64,000 nt of DNA, taken from the NCBI GenBank assembly GCA_004794785.1, contig SJOL01006491.1, forward strand, positions 1,061,377 through 1,125,376, written 5' to 3'. Below, in pieces: positions 1 to 10,710 of the stretch. This DNA is from Opisthorchis felineus. Lineage: Eukaryota > Platyhelminthes > Trematoda > Opisthorchiida > Opisthorchiidae. The translations under genes and the position numbers were made by a program. The stretch's first letter is position 1. Each line of letters begins with the position of its first letter. Under the pieces are notes generated by a model. The model was not told the origin of the DNA. It made no database searches and was given only the letters and a program-made list of their open reading frames with translations.

Positions 1-519
1 ATTCGGTAAATCCGAAGAATTAGATTTCAAGGGAATGCTGGTTCGATCAAATTGTGTTATGCCAAAACACTCGGTACCCTGGATCAATTCTGGCGCGTTC
101 GTATTCTCATTCTACCTTGTGGGTTGCCTGCGTGCAAAGGATGGGAAGGCAAATTCTCTTAAGCACGTGCTGCCTACAGCGAAGACCCATTTGAAACAAT
201 CAAATATGTCCCGTTCCAATGCCAACCGACCGACTGAAGCCAGGGTTGTCTGTCGCCCAGACCAGAAACGAACACACTTCATTCGTTTTCCTGATTCCGA
301 CGTATAACAAAAGGTATTTTCGATTCACAGAGGCATTTGTCACTGTAAGATAAGACCCGGAACCGTGCAGACAGGCACAATCATTGGTTTGGTTGATGCT
401 ACCCTGGTGATTCTCAGACATTTACTGGACCTCAGTCCACTTTTCGGTAAACCGTTCGAGTGTTCGGCAAATTAGTCACATCGCTCAAGCGTGAGCAAGT
501 TCACTTGTTCGGGTGTGAT
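1..519. other. Unannotated stretch, no recognised gene
   Basis: Only short ORFs (90 codons or fewer) are present, with no domain I recognise and no repeat shared with the rest of the window. Confidence 0.5.
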
Positions 520-775
520 AATTCAGGTGCGTGCGATGGTGGAGTAAAGGTAACACGCTCACATCGCATGTTAGATATCCGGAGTTCAAACCTCATCAAG
601 GTCAAAGATATGCACTGGTAATGAGCTCTCATAAGAGCGAAACTCAGGTTCAGTGATTATCCCCTTTGGTGCAAACTCACCAGAATAATTTCGTCAGGAC
701 AGCAGGAGGACTGTTCAAACCGGAGCGATCTGAACGTGAAACCATATTTTACTTGGTATTGGACAAATGATAGTG
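520..775 (+). repeat. HHR-2 family repeat (tRNA-like head plus hammerhead), copy 1
   Basis: The head resembles a tRNA-type Pol III promoter: a stretch around 545-575 with alternating 'ggtaacacgctca' character, then a degenerate B box 'gttcaaacc' near 586. A hammerhead-like module follows at 613-655, then a tail with 'tttggtgcaaactcaccaga' that is shared with the copy at 35740-35990. The module order is identical in the copies at 16.0, 35.5 and 35.8 kb. Known relatives by architecture are the schistosome Sm-alpha retroposons, which combine a tRNA-like promoter with a hammerhead. This copy is diverged. Confidence 0.7.
613..655 (+). ncRNA. Degenerate hammerhead ribozyme (HHR-2 copy 1)
   Basis: Helix I strands CACTG (613-617) and CAGTG (651-655) are perfect complements. 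Helix II GCTCT/AGAGC and the GAAA box are intact. The CTGATGA box reads GTAATGA and the palindromic helix III plus cleavage site (ACTCGAGTC in the best copy) reads ACTCAGGTT. The helices are better preserved than the core, and this copy should not cleave. Confidence 0.6.
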
Positions 776-1073
776 ATGGCCATCGGCAAAGACAGATTAA
801 AGTTAAATTTACTATTCATCCAGAACATCAAGGTCCGTAACGTCATAAAAAGATTCGGAACCCTCAAGCAGTTGGCTTGTTGTTTCTTCACTGAATGTCA
901 TTTTTCTTACCATCGAGAACCGCTTCAGGAGAAGTGACAGGATAGTTGAAATTGTTAGTACGTTTGTATGTATATCACTTCCGATTCGCACCCTGAGAAG
1001 ATGGGAGAATTAGCACGATCTGAGTTACTGCTCCAGAGATTATTGGCTAAAAGAGTCATTTGTTTTGATATCC
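776..1073. other. Unannotated stretch
   Basis: I recognise no coding region, RNA or repeat here. Confidence 0.5.
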
Positions 1074-1275
1074 GAGCTCGAGATAGCTCAGCGAATAAGG
1101 CGTCAACTTATTGATCGAAAGGTCTGTGATTCGAATCCAGCTCCGGCAACTCGACTGCTCCTGTCTAGGCTTGGGTAGCCTGACGGTATCTCAGCCCTCA
1201 TGCTTCCTTCAGATGACATGGCAGCTATGCACCAAAAGGGCTTGAGAGCTGAACGACTAATTCTATTTTTATTAA
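1074..1275 (+). repeat. tRNA-derived SINE (SINE-1), copy 1
   Basis: The head has an A-box-like 'tagctcagcg' and a B-box-like 'gattcgaatcc'. A tRNA-unrelated body follows with 'tctaggcttgggtagcctga', 'tctcagccctcatgcttcct' and 'cagctatgcaccaaaagg', then an A/T-rich tail. The same body occurs at 14.4, 30.7, 35.2, 44.5 and 62.4 kb. From about 1125 onward this copy matches the opposite-strand copy at 30.7 kb almost exactly, but the heads diverge. Confidence 0.85.
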
Positions 1276-2610
1276 GGATATTACCCGTCGTTCTAAAACG
1301 TTAGGTTTGGTTGCAACCCTTCAACCCTGTGGGCAGATTTTTACCAGTACGAACGAATTAAAATACTGGTCAGATCATCTAGCGAGTACTTGCAACTCAC
1401 AACTAATCAGTCAAAGGGAATTCGTACCTGAACAGCATTCCTCAATACCGCACTGACTTGTATTACTCGTAACAGCATCCCAATTGGCTGGAACTTGTGA
1501 TCTGATATTCCTACGAGTTTGGGCACTGATTCTCAGCGATTCACACGCCTTTAGTTACTATATGGATCTGAGTAGACTCGAGTCAAGTTTTGAGATGGTA
1601 ATTTGAGAAGGAGATATGTGGGCTAAGAGGACAGGGTGACCTTAGGAGCAGTACAGACAAGGAACCTCCAGGAGAGTCTACGACCAAAAATTTACCGCGT
1701 CTACTTGTTCCTGTAGAACTCACATTGGAGTGTTTCATCCTCCTGGCTCGGAGTAAGGATCACTTTCCAGTAATATTTTGATCAAACTACATTGATATAA
1801 GACCAAAAGTTCAAACGGTCCACTTGTCAGGTTGGCAATCAGGTACCTTAAACATACGAATTCCATAGGCGTTTCCTGAATAACACGAACGAAACGCTTG
1901 TGTTTGTGATTCCCTGGGATGACTTGTCCTAGTGGACTCAAATGTGATATGCACAGGTGAAATGCCTTCAGCCGCACTGTTGATTTTCTTCGGTATCCCA
2001 TTGTCTTCGATTCATCCAGATTCATTCACTATCTTGTGGCCCTTTTTACCACCTGTCAGTTCAGTCGGAGTTTCTGAAGACTGACGACTATTATAAACGA
2101 CAGATGCACTTTAATACTTTCACGACGAAACAACTGTGTGCGCTTGAAACACCACTCGTGAATGGACAGCTGAACGCTAGCATTGATTCGGTCATTTGGT
2201 CTCTCTTTTGCTTGTTCAGAGAATTGGTTTCACAGTGTTTAGTCAGTACCAGACTGAAAAAATGTCACATATATCCTGTCACACCTTGTGTAGGCTCAGT
2301 CCTGGTTTACTTTTGGTTACCTTATGTATTTATGATCCGTCACCGCGTTCACATTTCCCAAGTGTCCTCCCAAAAACCTTGACAGTGAGTTGAAATCGAT
2401 CACTCAAGGCTAAAATACGGGCACCCAAAAGTTGCAATAAAAAAGCCATAAATATATTTTACTCAGATTTTTATTTGAGAAAAAAACTATACCAACTACC
2501 AAACTGTGTCCCTCATTGTTGTCATTCATTTGTCAGACTTTTGTGAAGTGTAAGAGCCCATCAGACTGCATGTATGTATGTGTTTCACCACATAGGATCC
2601 GATAACTTGG
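1125..2610 (+). repeat. Left arm of a ~1.48-kb near-identical inverted repeat
   Basis: This arm is the reverse complement of 29331-30816 (paired coordinates sum to 31941, no indels seen). Every block I compared between 1141 and 2590 was identical. The first mismatches are at 2593 and 2604, and matching stops near 2612. At the other end the match fades inside the SINE head. The shared sequence has only ORFs under 100 codons with no recognised domain, so it appears non-coding. Confidence 0.9.
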
Positions 2611-2626
2611 CCACGGGAAGTCATAT

Positions 2627-3114
2627 CTCTGTTTGCGAAATACACCCATTTTCACACCAATTGTATTTTCACGCCAGACTGGAATGAATCCTAACTGAAT
2701 CTCTCGTTTATGATATTTTTCAACTGAATGTGCCGCACAAAGGTCGCCACCTCATGTTTCGAAGTATATTTTCTTGGATGAAACTACTCACGTGGCTACT
2801 GAAAAATGTTCCACAGCTCACGACCGTTACCAAATGAAAAATCAGGTAGCCTTTGGGCAGCACATTCAGTTGAACAGCATCATAAACGAGATATTCAGGT
2901 TAGATTCACTAGATTCTCGCATAAAAACTAAACTAGATTGCAAATGAGTGTTCTTCGTGAATTTCGTACTGTTTGGATTCAAACAGATCATGAGGTTGGC
3001 GGAAACTCGGTGACCGGGCCCACCTGATGAGCCCGCGATGGAAGGGCGAAACCGGTCATGGGCTGTCGAAGAGTTTTTAGCAACCTTGTGAGCAGTTGTA
3101 TTCATCCTCTGTGT
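2627..3114. repeat. HHR-1 family repeat, inverted pair
   Basis: Bases 2636-2830 carry an HHR-1 unit in minus orientation, and 2833-3105 carry one in plus orientation, meeting head to head near 2831. Shared blocks include 'gcagcacattcagttga' and the hammerhead arm. Near-identical octamers at the ends (ctctgttt 2627-2634, ctctgtgt 3107-3114) may be a decayed target-site duplication. The end sequence 'gcagttgtattc' matches the right end of the clean insertion at 40975 ('gtagtgtattac'). Confidence 0.8.
3019..3062 (+). ncRNA. Hammerhead ribozyme, core intact (HHR-1)
   Basis: Reading 5' to 3': helix I strand CCCAC (3019-3023); CTGATGA (3024-3030); helix II GCCC (3031-3034), a 9-nt loop, then GGGC (3044-3047); GAAA (3048-3051); palindromic helix III ACCGGT (3051-3056); cleavage-site C at 3057; helix I strand ATGGG (3058-3062). 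All catalytic-core positions of a type I hammerhead are present. The closing 1.1/2.1 pair is C x A, probably a CpG-decay change from GTGGG. Helix III is only 3 bp with no loop, so cleavage would probably need a dimer pairing two copies through the palindrome, as known for other short-helix-III hammerheads. Confidence 0.85.
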
Positions 3115-3635
3115 TGTTTAACATACCATTACCACGTCTGTGGGGCGGACCACCAGAGGCCCTTCTGTGTGCGCCGTGGGGCTCAGTAGTTCAGTGGTAC
3201 CCATTTGAGTCGACAGGTATAAGCCACCACCTGGCCTGTCCCTTCCTCTGGTCTTTTTCCCCGAGTCTGCACCGAGTACAGAGGGTTCAGGTGGATGCAC
3301 ACTCGGCTCAAGGCAAACCATATATGGCGCGCGTGCCTATCGTCTCACTGCGATGTGATAGGCCAATCTGGAAACTTATGCCAGCCGGCCACTTGTCAAC
3401 AGCAGACGCACGACCGCGGAAAGGAGTTCGAATACGGCTTCAGCATTCCTTCACTCATGAGCCACAGAGGTTCCATGGGAAAACCGGGGTGTGTGCATTA
3501 TTCTTGTGGATTAACTTACTAGCACACAGGTCATACAGGTCATACTAAGATGCGGGTGTATGCATAGTTTTTACCGTGGTAGATAATAGGTCACAGCTAC
3601 TAGCTGACAATATATTGTATAAATACACTGCAAAA
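3115..3635. other. Unannotated stretch
   Basis: There is a 150-codon ORF at 3096-3548, but it overlaps the repeat end, lacks any recognisable motif and faces an equally open frame on the other strand. I see no gene. Confidence 0.45.
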
Positions 3636-4100
3636 AATGGGACAAGTCAAAAGGTGACTTATCGTTTGGGCATAACTGGTAAGAGCTCCTGAGTGAAAGT
3701 CCGGACGCGGTACATGATTGCTTTACAGTCTAACTGATACGCATATTCCGTAGTTGTCCGTGGGCTTGTGGAGTTCGGTTGTCTTCCTGTCATGTGCATT
3801 TGCGCGTTGCGTCGAGCCACATGAGTGTTTATTGTGCGCAATGTGAAAAGAGAGGTAGCCATTCCTGCCTGACCTGATGTGGGTGAAGGCCGTTGGCATG
3901 GCACGTGATGCAGGTGATAGCGGAGTAAACAAAATGGACGGGTAATTGTAATGCACACGTACAGGTCGAACCAAGCGAAGTGGTCGAAAGTTTAATTAAG
4001 CAAATAGGAACCGCTACAAACTCTTGGTTTAACAGATCTTTCTGGTAGTGCGGAATCAATCATTGATTCAGTGGTGACGTTGGTTTAAAAGTGGGTATTC
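3636..4100. repeat. Dispersed repeat C, copy 1 (unidentified)
   Basis: This stretch shares ordered blocks with 17795-18290 in the same direction, for example 'aaaaggtgactt', 'gttgtcttcctg', 'ttgacctgatgt'/'ctgacctgatgt', 'aacaaaatgga' and 'ccgctacaa'. I see no coding potential or terminal repeats. Its class is unknown. Confidence 0.7.
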
Positions 4101-4939
4101 AACGGTGAAACGTTGCTTTTTATGCCTTTAGTTATGACACAAGATATGCGGAGACTATCAAGACGGGAGCCGGCAACCAATCTGAAGGCACCTACTTATG
4201 TGGGGACCGAACTCAGGTCGTCGAAAATGCAGCCCATGGCCTGATCCACCCGGCCAAATGGACCTTGTGTCAGTGGCTTATTCGTCTTGTCCACGAAAAC
4301 ACTTTTTACTCTATGGCATTAAAGTTAAACTAGCTATATGGCTAATGGAATACAGTTGTGCCCCAAGTGGAGACCATCCGTCAAGCATGGTGAAAGTAGC
4401 CTTTCTTGGGGGAGGGAAGTCCCAGTTCAAATAAATCAGCCAAATCCCTCATTTTGTGTGACAACCGAGTGAGCCTCAAGTCAGATATTCCATCTTTTAA
4501 AGGAAATTTGTCGTCTCCTTTTACTTCATACCACTCTGTCTGTGTGCGTGCTACCTTCTGGAATGAATAATCGAATTATAGTCTACAAAATTGGGATGCG
4601 ACTCAGTTCGTTCGCAGAGTGTTATTCGTTGAATCAATTGGTCCGCAGCCTTACCCTTTATCCTAAGCACTGTCTGCTTTTACTTGTCGTTCACTGGTTC
4701 GTGGTCATATGATTTATCACGTGAGGTGATAAATACAGACTAACTGATAAACCAGCGTACACACATTGGTCAACTATCACGCTGATGTAGTAGGACACAT
4801 TGGAACAAGGGGGTTAACTTTCACCTCGTAGCCATGTGTAGTAATAAAATGCACAGTCCGCGTTCGAAAGTGGATGAAACTAACGTACACGGTCCACGTT
4901 ATGCTTTTTTTTCCTTCGGTTGCACAATCAGAATAATGT
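4101..4939. other. Unannotated stretch, possible repeat tail
   Basis: Bases about 4110-4190 resemble 28245-28320 ('gactatca.gacgggagccgg' against 'gactatca.gatgggggttac'), so a further dispersed repeat may end here. Nothing else is recognised. Confidence 0.4.
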
Positions 4940-5353
4940 ATTTGTATTAATGCGCACTGTACTACTCATAAGGTTGCTGAAAATTCTTCGACAGCCCACG
5001 ACCGGTTTCGCCCTTTTTGGGGCTCATCTGGCAGGCGCAGTCCCCGAGTTTTCGTCAACCTTATGTTCTACTTGACCCCAAATTGGACTGTTTTCAAGAA
5101 CCGTCCAATTTGGGGTCAAGTAGAACATAAGGTTGACGAAAACTCGGGGACTGCGCCTGCCAGATGAGCCCCAAAAAGGGCGAAACCGGTCGTGGGCTGT
5201 CGAAGAATTTTCAGCAACCTTATGAGTAGTACATTGCGCAGAATTACATGCATCGCGATATCTCGAATATCGTAGCAACTGGAACATGAGGCGGTCTGGT
5301 GCAGCACGTTCAGTTGCATGGAAGCCTCACAAACGAGAGATTCAGCTGGGTTC
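4940..5353. repeat. HHR-1 repeat with a perfect 128-bp inverted repeat
   Basis: Arms 4961-5088 and 5103-5230 are exact reverse complements over 128 bp, separated by 14 nt (5089-5102). Each arm is the HHR-1 hammerhead arm. To the right the HHR-1 body continues (the 'cgatatctcgaatatcg' palindrome, then 'gcagcacgttcagttg') until it runs into the N gap. Other HHR-1 inverted pairs are clearly diverged between arms, so exact identity here means a very recent event, gene conversion or an assembly fold-back. Confidence 0.9.
5156..5196 (+). ncRNA. Hammerhead ribozyme with one core substitution (HHR-1)
   Basis: Helix I is CCTGC (5156-5160) with GTGGG (5192-5196). The first box is CAGATGA (5161-5167) instead of CTGATGA, so the essential U4 is changed. 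Helix II, GAAA (5182-5185), palindromic ACCGGT and cleavage-site C (5191) are all intact. A mirror copy with the same substitution lies on the minus strand at about 4995-5035. Both are probably inactive. Confidence 0.75.
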
Positions 5354-5384
5354 NNNNNNNNNNNNNNNNNNNNNNNNNNNNNNN
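5354..5384. other. Assembly gap (31 N)
   Basis: A run of 31 N interrupts the HHR-1 body, which suggests that the repeat was collapsed or could not be resolved. Confidence 1.
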
Positions 5385-7965
5385 TAGTAGTGTTAGTGGC
5401 AGTAGTATGTTTTCAAGCAGGATTTGCCCGTAAACAACCTTTAGAGCATCAGTACATTTGAGTGATATCACTAGGCTTGGAAGGCATTCAGAGGCAAACC
5501 AATTTTTCTTCTTCTACCTCACAGGTTTGCGAAATGAGTCGTACATGATCTAGGAAAGTATCTCCGGGAAACAATAAGAATGAAGTTCCATGACCTTAGT
5601 AATTTCCAACCGTTAGCAGCTTAACACTGACTCGGAAGTGCATTGCGACGTCTTTTGGACTGAACTGAAGAAAATCTGCTCCAACTTTGTCGGACAGGAT
5701 CATCTTATTTCCCGTGATGTGATTGCCTAAAGACCTGGGGTAGTCAGATGGGTTACAGCCTTCATCGAGTGAGTGAGCTCACAATGCCTCAAACAGTTCG
5801 TAGAGGTGACCAGAAAAAAACAGCTGAGCTCATGCTCCATGATGCATCTCATGATCTACCGTATTGTGCACAAGCCATGGACCACATATTCATACGGAAG
5901 ATTCAATTGTCAGGCCCATTGGGCAATACGAAGAATGTACACCAGAGACAGTCAACAGATTCCACTCGACTTCTTAACCTTCTGACCCACCATGACTAGA
6001 CCCAAAGTAATTGCTATGGCACACAGTGTTCGCATTTCCAGATTTTGTAGAAGTGGGTGATCTCGAGTGAAAAGAAGGAAGGCCAAACATGAGAAAATTC
6101 GTCGGTTCGTTTTGAAGATTTGGACATTTCACCCAAGAGTCCAATGGGACCCGGACATAATAGTCCCCTTAGAGGATAATTCTTCATTTTAGGGGAGCAG
6201 ATTGAGGTAGGGCAGTACTGTTCCGATGATTGCGTGCCCATTTATAATAATAAATAGCTCACCCATCTGGTGTGAATACTGGTCTAACCAAATTTAACTT
6301 ATTCAGACAATCTGGCTATTGTTCAATGGTCTGATTAAATTGTCTTAGTGTTTATCGACCTTCGCGAAAGTTACCAGGCCATGGGCTTGGGATTTTGCAC
6401 CTATATTACTCGAAATTTGTGGTAAATCTGTGGCTGGATAGTAAAACTCTGTCACATGGATCCTTTTTGGGACTCATTAGGACAGTTAAAACACTGCCTG
6501 TCAATCTGTGCTTTTAAGGTTTGCCGGAAAGACGGAAAACTCCAAATGATTGGGACTCCAGCATGTCCTGACCATTCCTAATGAGGACGACTGTCAGGTT
6601 CACGATCCACGCACGTTTTCTGCTCTCTCTCCCTCTCTCTGCTCATCAATCTAAATACGGAGGAATACCTCGGGCGACTGGGAGTTTCTGGATTATGTCT
6701 CACGGAAGCAGCCAGTGGGCAGTTGGTCCTGTGGGCGACACTTATCTATCTATGTGATTAACTTCAGTTGGTTTATCGTCTTTCCTTCGAATCGTCGCGC
6801 GTGCCCGGCAGAATTTGGTGACCAAACATTCGAACTCTTATTAAAGCATTCGGGAGGAATGTTTTGTTTCAAATGTATTATGACTGTCTTTTATTCTTTC
6901 GACAGAGACAAAAAACAAACAATATTGTGGAAACCGATGTTCAGAGCGTCCCCAACAGCGACAGGATGCTGGAACTTTCTCCATCTTTGTCTAGTTATCA
7001 AATGACATTTCAAATGTACGTCTGCGGTTAACTCCCTGGCATCCTGCCAGAATCCATAAGCCTAGGTTCCTCTTGAGGAACTGCTAATTCCGAACTCGTT
7101 GACTGTGCTGGTCAGCTAACTAGACCACCTTGCTTGATCGAGGGAAATCGACTCAAGTGTTGTCACACAAATGGCGCACAATGTGCCGGTGCACTATGCT
7201 GTTTGGCTCACAACTGCGAGTGCAATTACTCAAGCATTTAATTGGACCCCAGTAGTACGCCTCGGTGATCCGACCGTGTAGGTAAAATATAGCTTCACCA
7301 TGGTATACCGCGCCTCAAATTTCACTCTCGCTGGTGTACCAGTAGCTGAACTACTTAAATGTCCCGGTATTATCAGGCTATTATTACATCAGAAGTCATT
7401 CTTTCGAGGGTTGTGTCATTCGCATTTGAAGGTCTGATGTTTGGGTAATTTTAACATTGAGACTGCATGCTGGTCTTTATACACTGCACCATGCCAGTTT
7501 CGGTGTTGATGCCAGCTTCACCGGTTACTGCTTGGGGTCTATCCAGGAGTTTATTATCCAGGACAGTTCCCGCTTCTTCAAAGTGCCGAAAAGCTTTTAG
7601 TGACGTGCAATGGTGAGACAACTTTCGACTTGAACCAATCAGAATAAACTTGTCTACCGTTACCACGGTAGACACTCACAGATCATCAAAGGATCCGGGT
7701 AATCTCAGACATTGTTTTTGTGTTGAGCTATTGTACCATCCTGCCCACAAGACAAAGTACAAGACAGTCCGGCAACTTCCCTCCATATCTGTCCTGTATT
7801 AACAACACCTCCACTGTGACTAGTACCTAAAACAAGGAAAGATCAATAGGTATGAAGCATGTTTGTGTATTCCGATGTTAAGTGTCATTTGGAGACCACC
7901 GGATTCATAGATCGAACCTAAAGTTAACCTAAAATGGCTGAGTATGTTCAGAATTTTGTTTCGTC
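5385..7965. other. Unannotated stretch
   Basis: Only ORFs under 100 codons are present, without recognisable motifs, and no repeat is shared with the rest of the window. There is a short pyrimidine run near 6620-6645 (ctctctccctctctctgctc). Confidence 0.45.
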
Positions 7966-8985
7966 ATTGTGCACCTGGTCCTGACGACCTTCCACCTGCT
8001 CTGTCCATGGATGGCGGTAAATTCTTCAGTCAGTGCCTGCCTATCCTATTTACGTCCACCTTGGAGAAAGGGGCCCACGGACAACTGCGGTGAACCGATA
8101 AGAATGCCCGTTTTCAAAAGGGATACTCGCTGTGAATGTAGTGACTACAGAGGTGTCAGTTGGACTACCGTTGTAACAAGGCTTCTGGCGTCACTGATTC
8201 TCCGTCGTCTTACGGCGGCACATGATTCCTTGTCTCGTGGAAATCAAGCAGGATTTCGACCGGGTCGACCACATCTTCACACTCCGTCAGGTATTAGAGC
8301 AACGCCATAAGTGTAGACGACCCACACTCCTGGTTTTCCTTGACTTCAAGGGTGCATTCGGTTTTGTCGACCAGTCAGTGCTATTAACCACAACAGCTCA
8401 ACAGGATATGCCCCAGAAGTTTGTGAACATAAGCCGGCCCCTATATTCACATACTTTTGGGCGTGTGAGTGTGTACGGTGAGCCCTCTAAAAGCTTTCCT
8501 ACAAAAGTGGTGTACGACAAGGAAGTCCACTCTCTCCATTCTTGTTCAGCTTCGTCGTCGACGAAATAATGATGCGAACGCTGGAAGCTCTTCCAAACCC
8601 CGATGTTCAAATCGTTGCTAGTGAGAGCCTTGTCGATCTGGAGGACGCAGACGATGTCATCCTCATCATCGAAGACCAAGGCGAAGCACAAGCCCTGTTG
8701 AATAGATCGACTACCGTCATACCATTCTTCGGCATACACCTTGCACCTTCAAAGTGCAAAGTCATGCTACAGAACGTGCAGTCTTCGAACATAAACTTTG
8801 GAATTCAAGGTTAATCACTGGATGCTGTGGAGAATTTTACATACCTCGGTAGTTTATCAGCTCTGACGGAAACGTATCTGGTAAAGTCAGTGCCCAGCTT
8901 CTAACGGATGAAACTTCTGGAATTACGGGATAGCAAATCGGACGCTTTTCCCTTCCAGGTTGATGCTAAACACGCCTTATTCTTC
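7966..8985 (+). pseudogene. RTE-type LINE reverse transcriptase, decayed fragment
   Basis: Translation in shifting plus frames gives a run of RTE-clade reverse-transcriptase landmarks in order. They are APGPDDLPPAL (from about 7971), a block with SDYRGVSW..LLASLILRRL (8130-8215), QAGFRPGR and IFTLRQVLEQR (8245-8310), LVFLDFKGAF (8330-8360, palm motif A region), LEDADDVILI (8638-8670, where the catalytic YADD has lost its Tyr), and LAPSKCKVMLQ (8740-8775). At least four frame changes and several stops break it. The endonuclease domain and the C-terminus beyond about 8985 are missing. Homology to flatworm RTE elements is recalled family knowledge, and the fragment cannot make an active enzyme. 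Confidence 0.9.
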
Positions 8986-9225
8986 ATATCTCCAGACAGA
9001 CAAACAACATAACCTCCTCCGAAGGTAAAGTGCGTGGCAGCCCCAAACTACAGGATTTAGAGGGAAATTTGTTTAAAACCATGCTTCCTACCACGTTTCG
9101 GCAAAGCCACTCATGCCTACATTCAGTCAAAACCTGACATCCACAGTTGCATCCAACATATGTTGTTGCAAGGTGACGAGAGGAAATCTTACGTAAGTAG
9201 CTAACTTGCGAATTGTGTAACACTT

Positions 9226-9263
9226 GAATAAGTATTTATTTACTTATTTATTTATCTATCTAT

Positions 9264-9298
<35 letters not shown>

Positions 9299-9303
9299 TT
9301 CAT
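9226..9303. repeat. (TTTA)n microsatellite
   Basis: A tract of about 78 bp, mostly tttat units with a few tcta interruptions, lies shortly after the RTE fragment. It could be an expanded LINE tail, although about 240 bp separates the two. Confidence 0.95.
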
Positions 9304-10671
9304 ATAACACACCGAGTATCGAGATCCACACAATACTGTGTCGTTTTGGTTGCAAACTCTGACTTCATTGTAACAGGTCAAGATTCCACGCCATTCTTTT
9401 TTAGCTGACACGTCGGCTCACCTAAAACTCACTTAGAACGTAAACCAACTCAGTGGTTTTATTCTCAAACAGTCAAGTTGACCTACGCCATTAAATGTTT
9501 AGCCAGTCAGATAGTCATGCGAGATCCGGTGCACTCCTCAAGTCTCGTGCTCAGCACTAAAACTGTGATCTCGGTCAAAAAATATTCGAAATAACTTGCT
9601 TGAAGGAAAATGGCCATTGTGTACTTCTGTTGGTTAGACCAGATGATTCAATGCTGGTTTCACAGGCACGTTAGTTGTGTTTGTGTGTGTGTGTGCACGC
9701 GCAACGTAATTACACAGTCACCAGTTGCGATGAGCTCCGTGTGGGCCTGGTCGCTCTGGAAGCTGTCATAGTAACGGAGCAATCATCCTTACCTCTTGTG
9801 TGATGTATCGGTAGCTGTGATTCGTTCTTCTAGAATTGGCACGCACAAAACAAAAATCAGGCAGAGTGTACAACGCTAAGTGTGTGTACAAAGAAAATGT
9901 ACCTTTCTTGGTGTTTTGGGTCGATTTGGCATGAGGTAAAATATCTCGTCATACTCGTTCCAGTGCCTTTTCATCCGTACACTCTCTCTGGTACACAATT
10001 TTTGTTCTACGGAATGGCACTTTTGGTGTTTTGATCGGAAAGCAATGTGTCACAACTTGTTCACAGTTGACACCTGTCGACGACAACATTATGATTCAGC
10101 CTTTTTTCACTAAGCCCACCTGAAAATACCAGTGCTATGTGAACGTGATTTTTCGATCGGCGTTCGCTGGCCTGAAACAACTCCATGGGTCAAATGGAGA
10201 GCAGTTTACGTCAGCAATCTTTCGTTAATATTCACACAGTTTATACACTTTATAATACCCCTTTTATTGTCAAACCAATGCTCCTTCACGACTGTCCTCT
10301 GCTCACCAGTGTCCTAGTGGATGGCTGACCGCTTTATGACGTAACGACCTCAACTTCGTAACCCTCTGCAGACAGATTTACTTTTTGGAATGAAGTTTGT
10401 AAGAGACAAAGATAACAAGGAATATTCACGAAATAGTCTCTATGACGAACGTCAGTCAATTATAGTACACAGTCGCATGAGTGATCACCTGCATACATTA
10501 GATAGCTGCAACAAACTCCGGCGCCGGTAAGCATACACTTTGCAGATGAACTCTAATGAGAGATAAATCGAGCCTAGAGCTTCCTGCTCTGTCAGGAACC
10601 AACCAGATTAGTTCTGTCTGGACAGGAGCTACATATCTCTCAACTACCTGCGACTAATTTTTCGAGAACTA
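9304..10671. other. Unannotated stretch
   Basis: I recognise no gene. A short (gt)n-rich tract lies near 9675-9695. Confidence 0.45.
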
Positions 10672-10710
10672 GAAGGAAAGGAAGGAAGGAAGGAAGGAAG
10701 GAAGGAAGGA
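10672..10710. repeat. (GGAA)n microsatellite
   Basis: About nine aagg/ggaa units in a row. Confidence 0.95.

Noticed and set aside
1074..1150. tRNA gene at the SINE heads
   Set aside because: A and B boxes are present but the cloverleaf does not close and a common non-tRNA body follows, so these are SINEs.
2104..2382. ORFs duplicated exactly at 29559-29837, as if a conserved gene pair
   Set aside because: The whole 1.48-kb arm is identical, including non-coding sequence, so identity of the ORFs says nothing about coding. The translations show no known domain.
3096..3548. 150-codon ORF as a gene
   Set aside because: It starts inside the HHR-1 end, shows no domain, and the opposite strand is equally open. 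Probably chance in GC-richer DNA.
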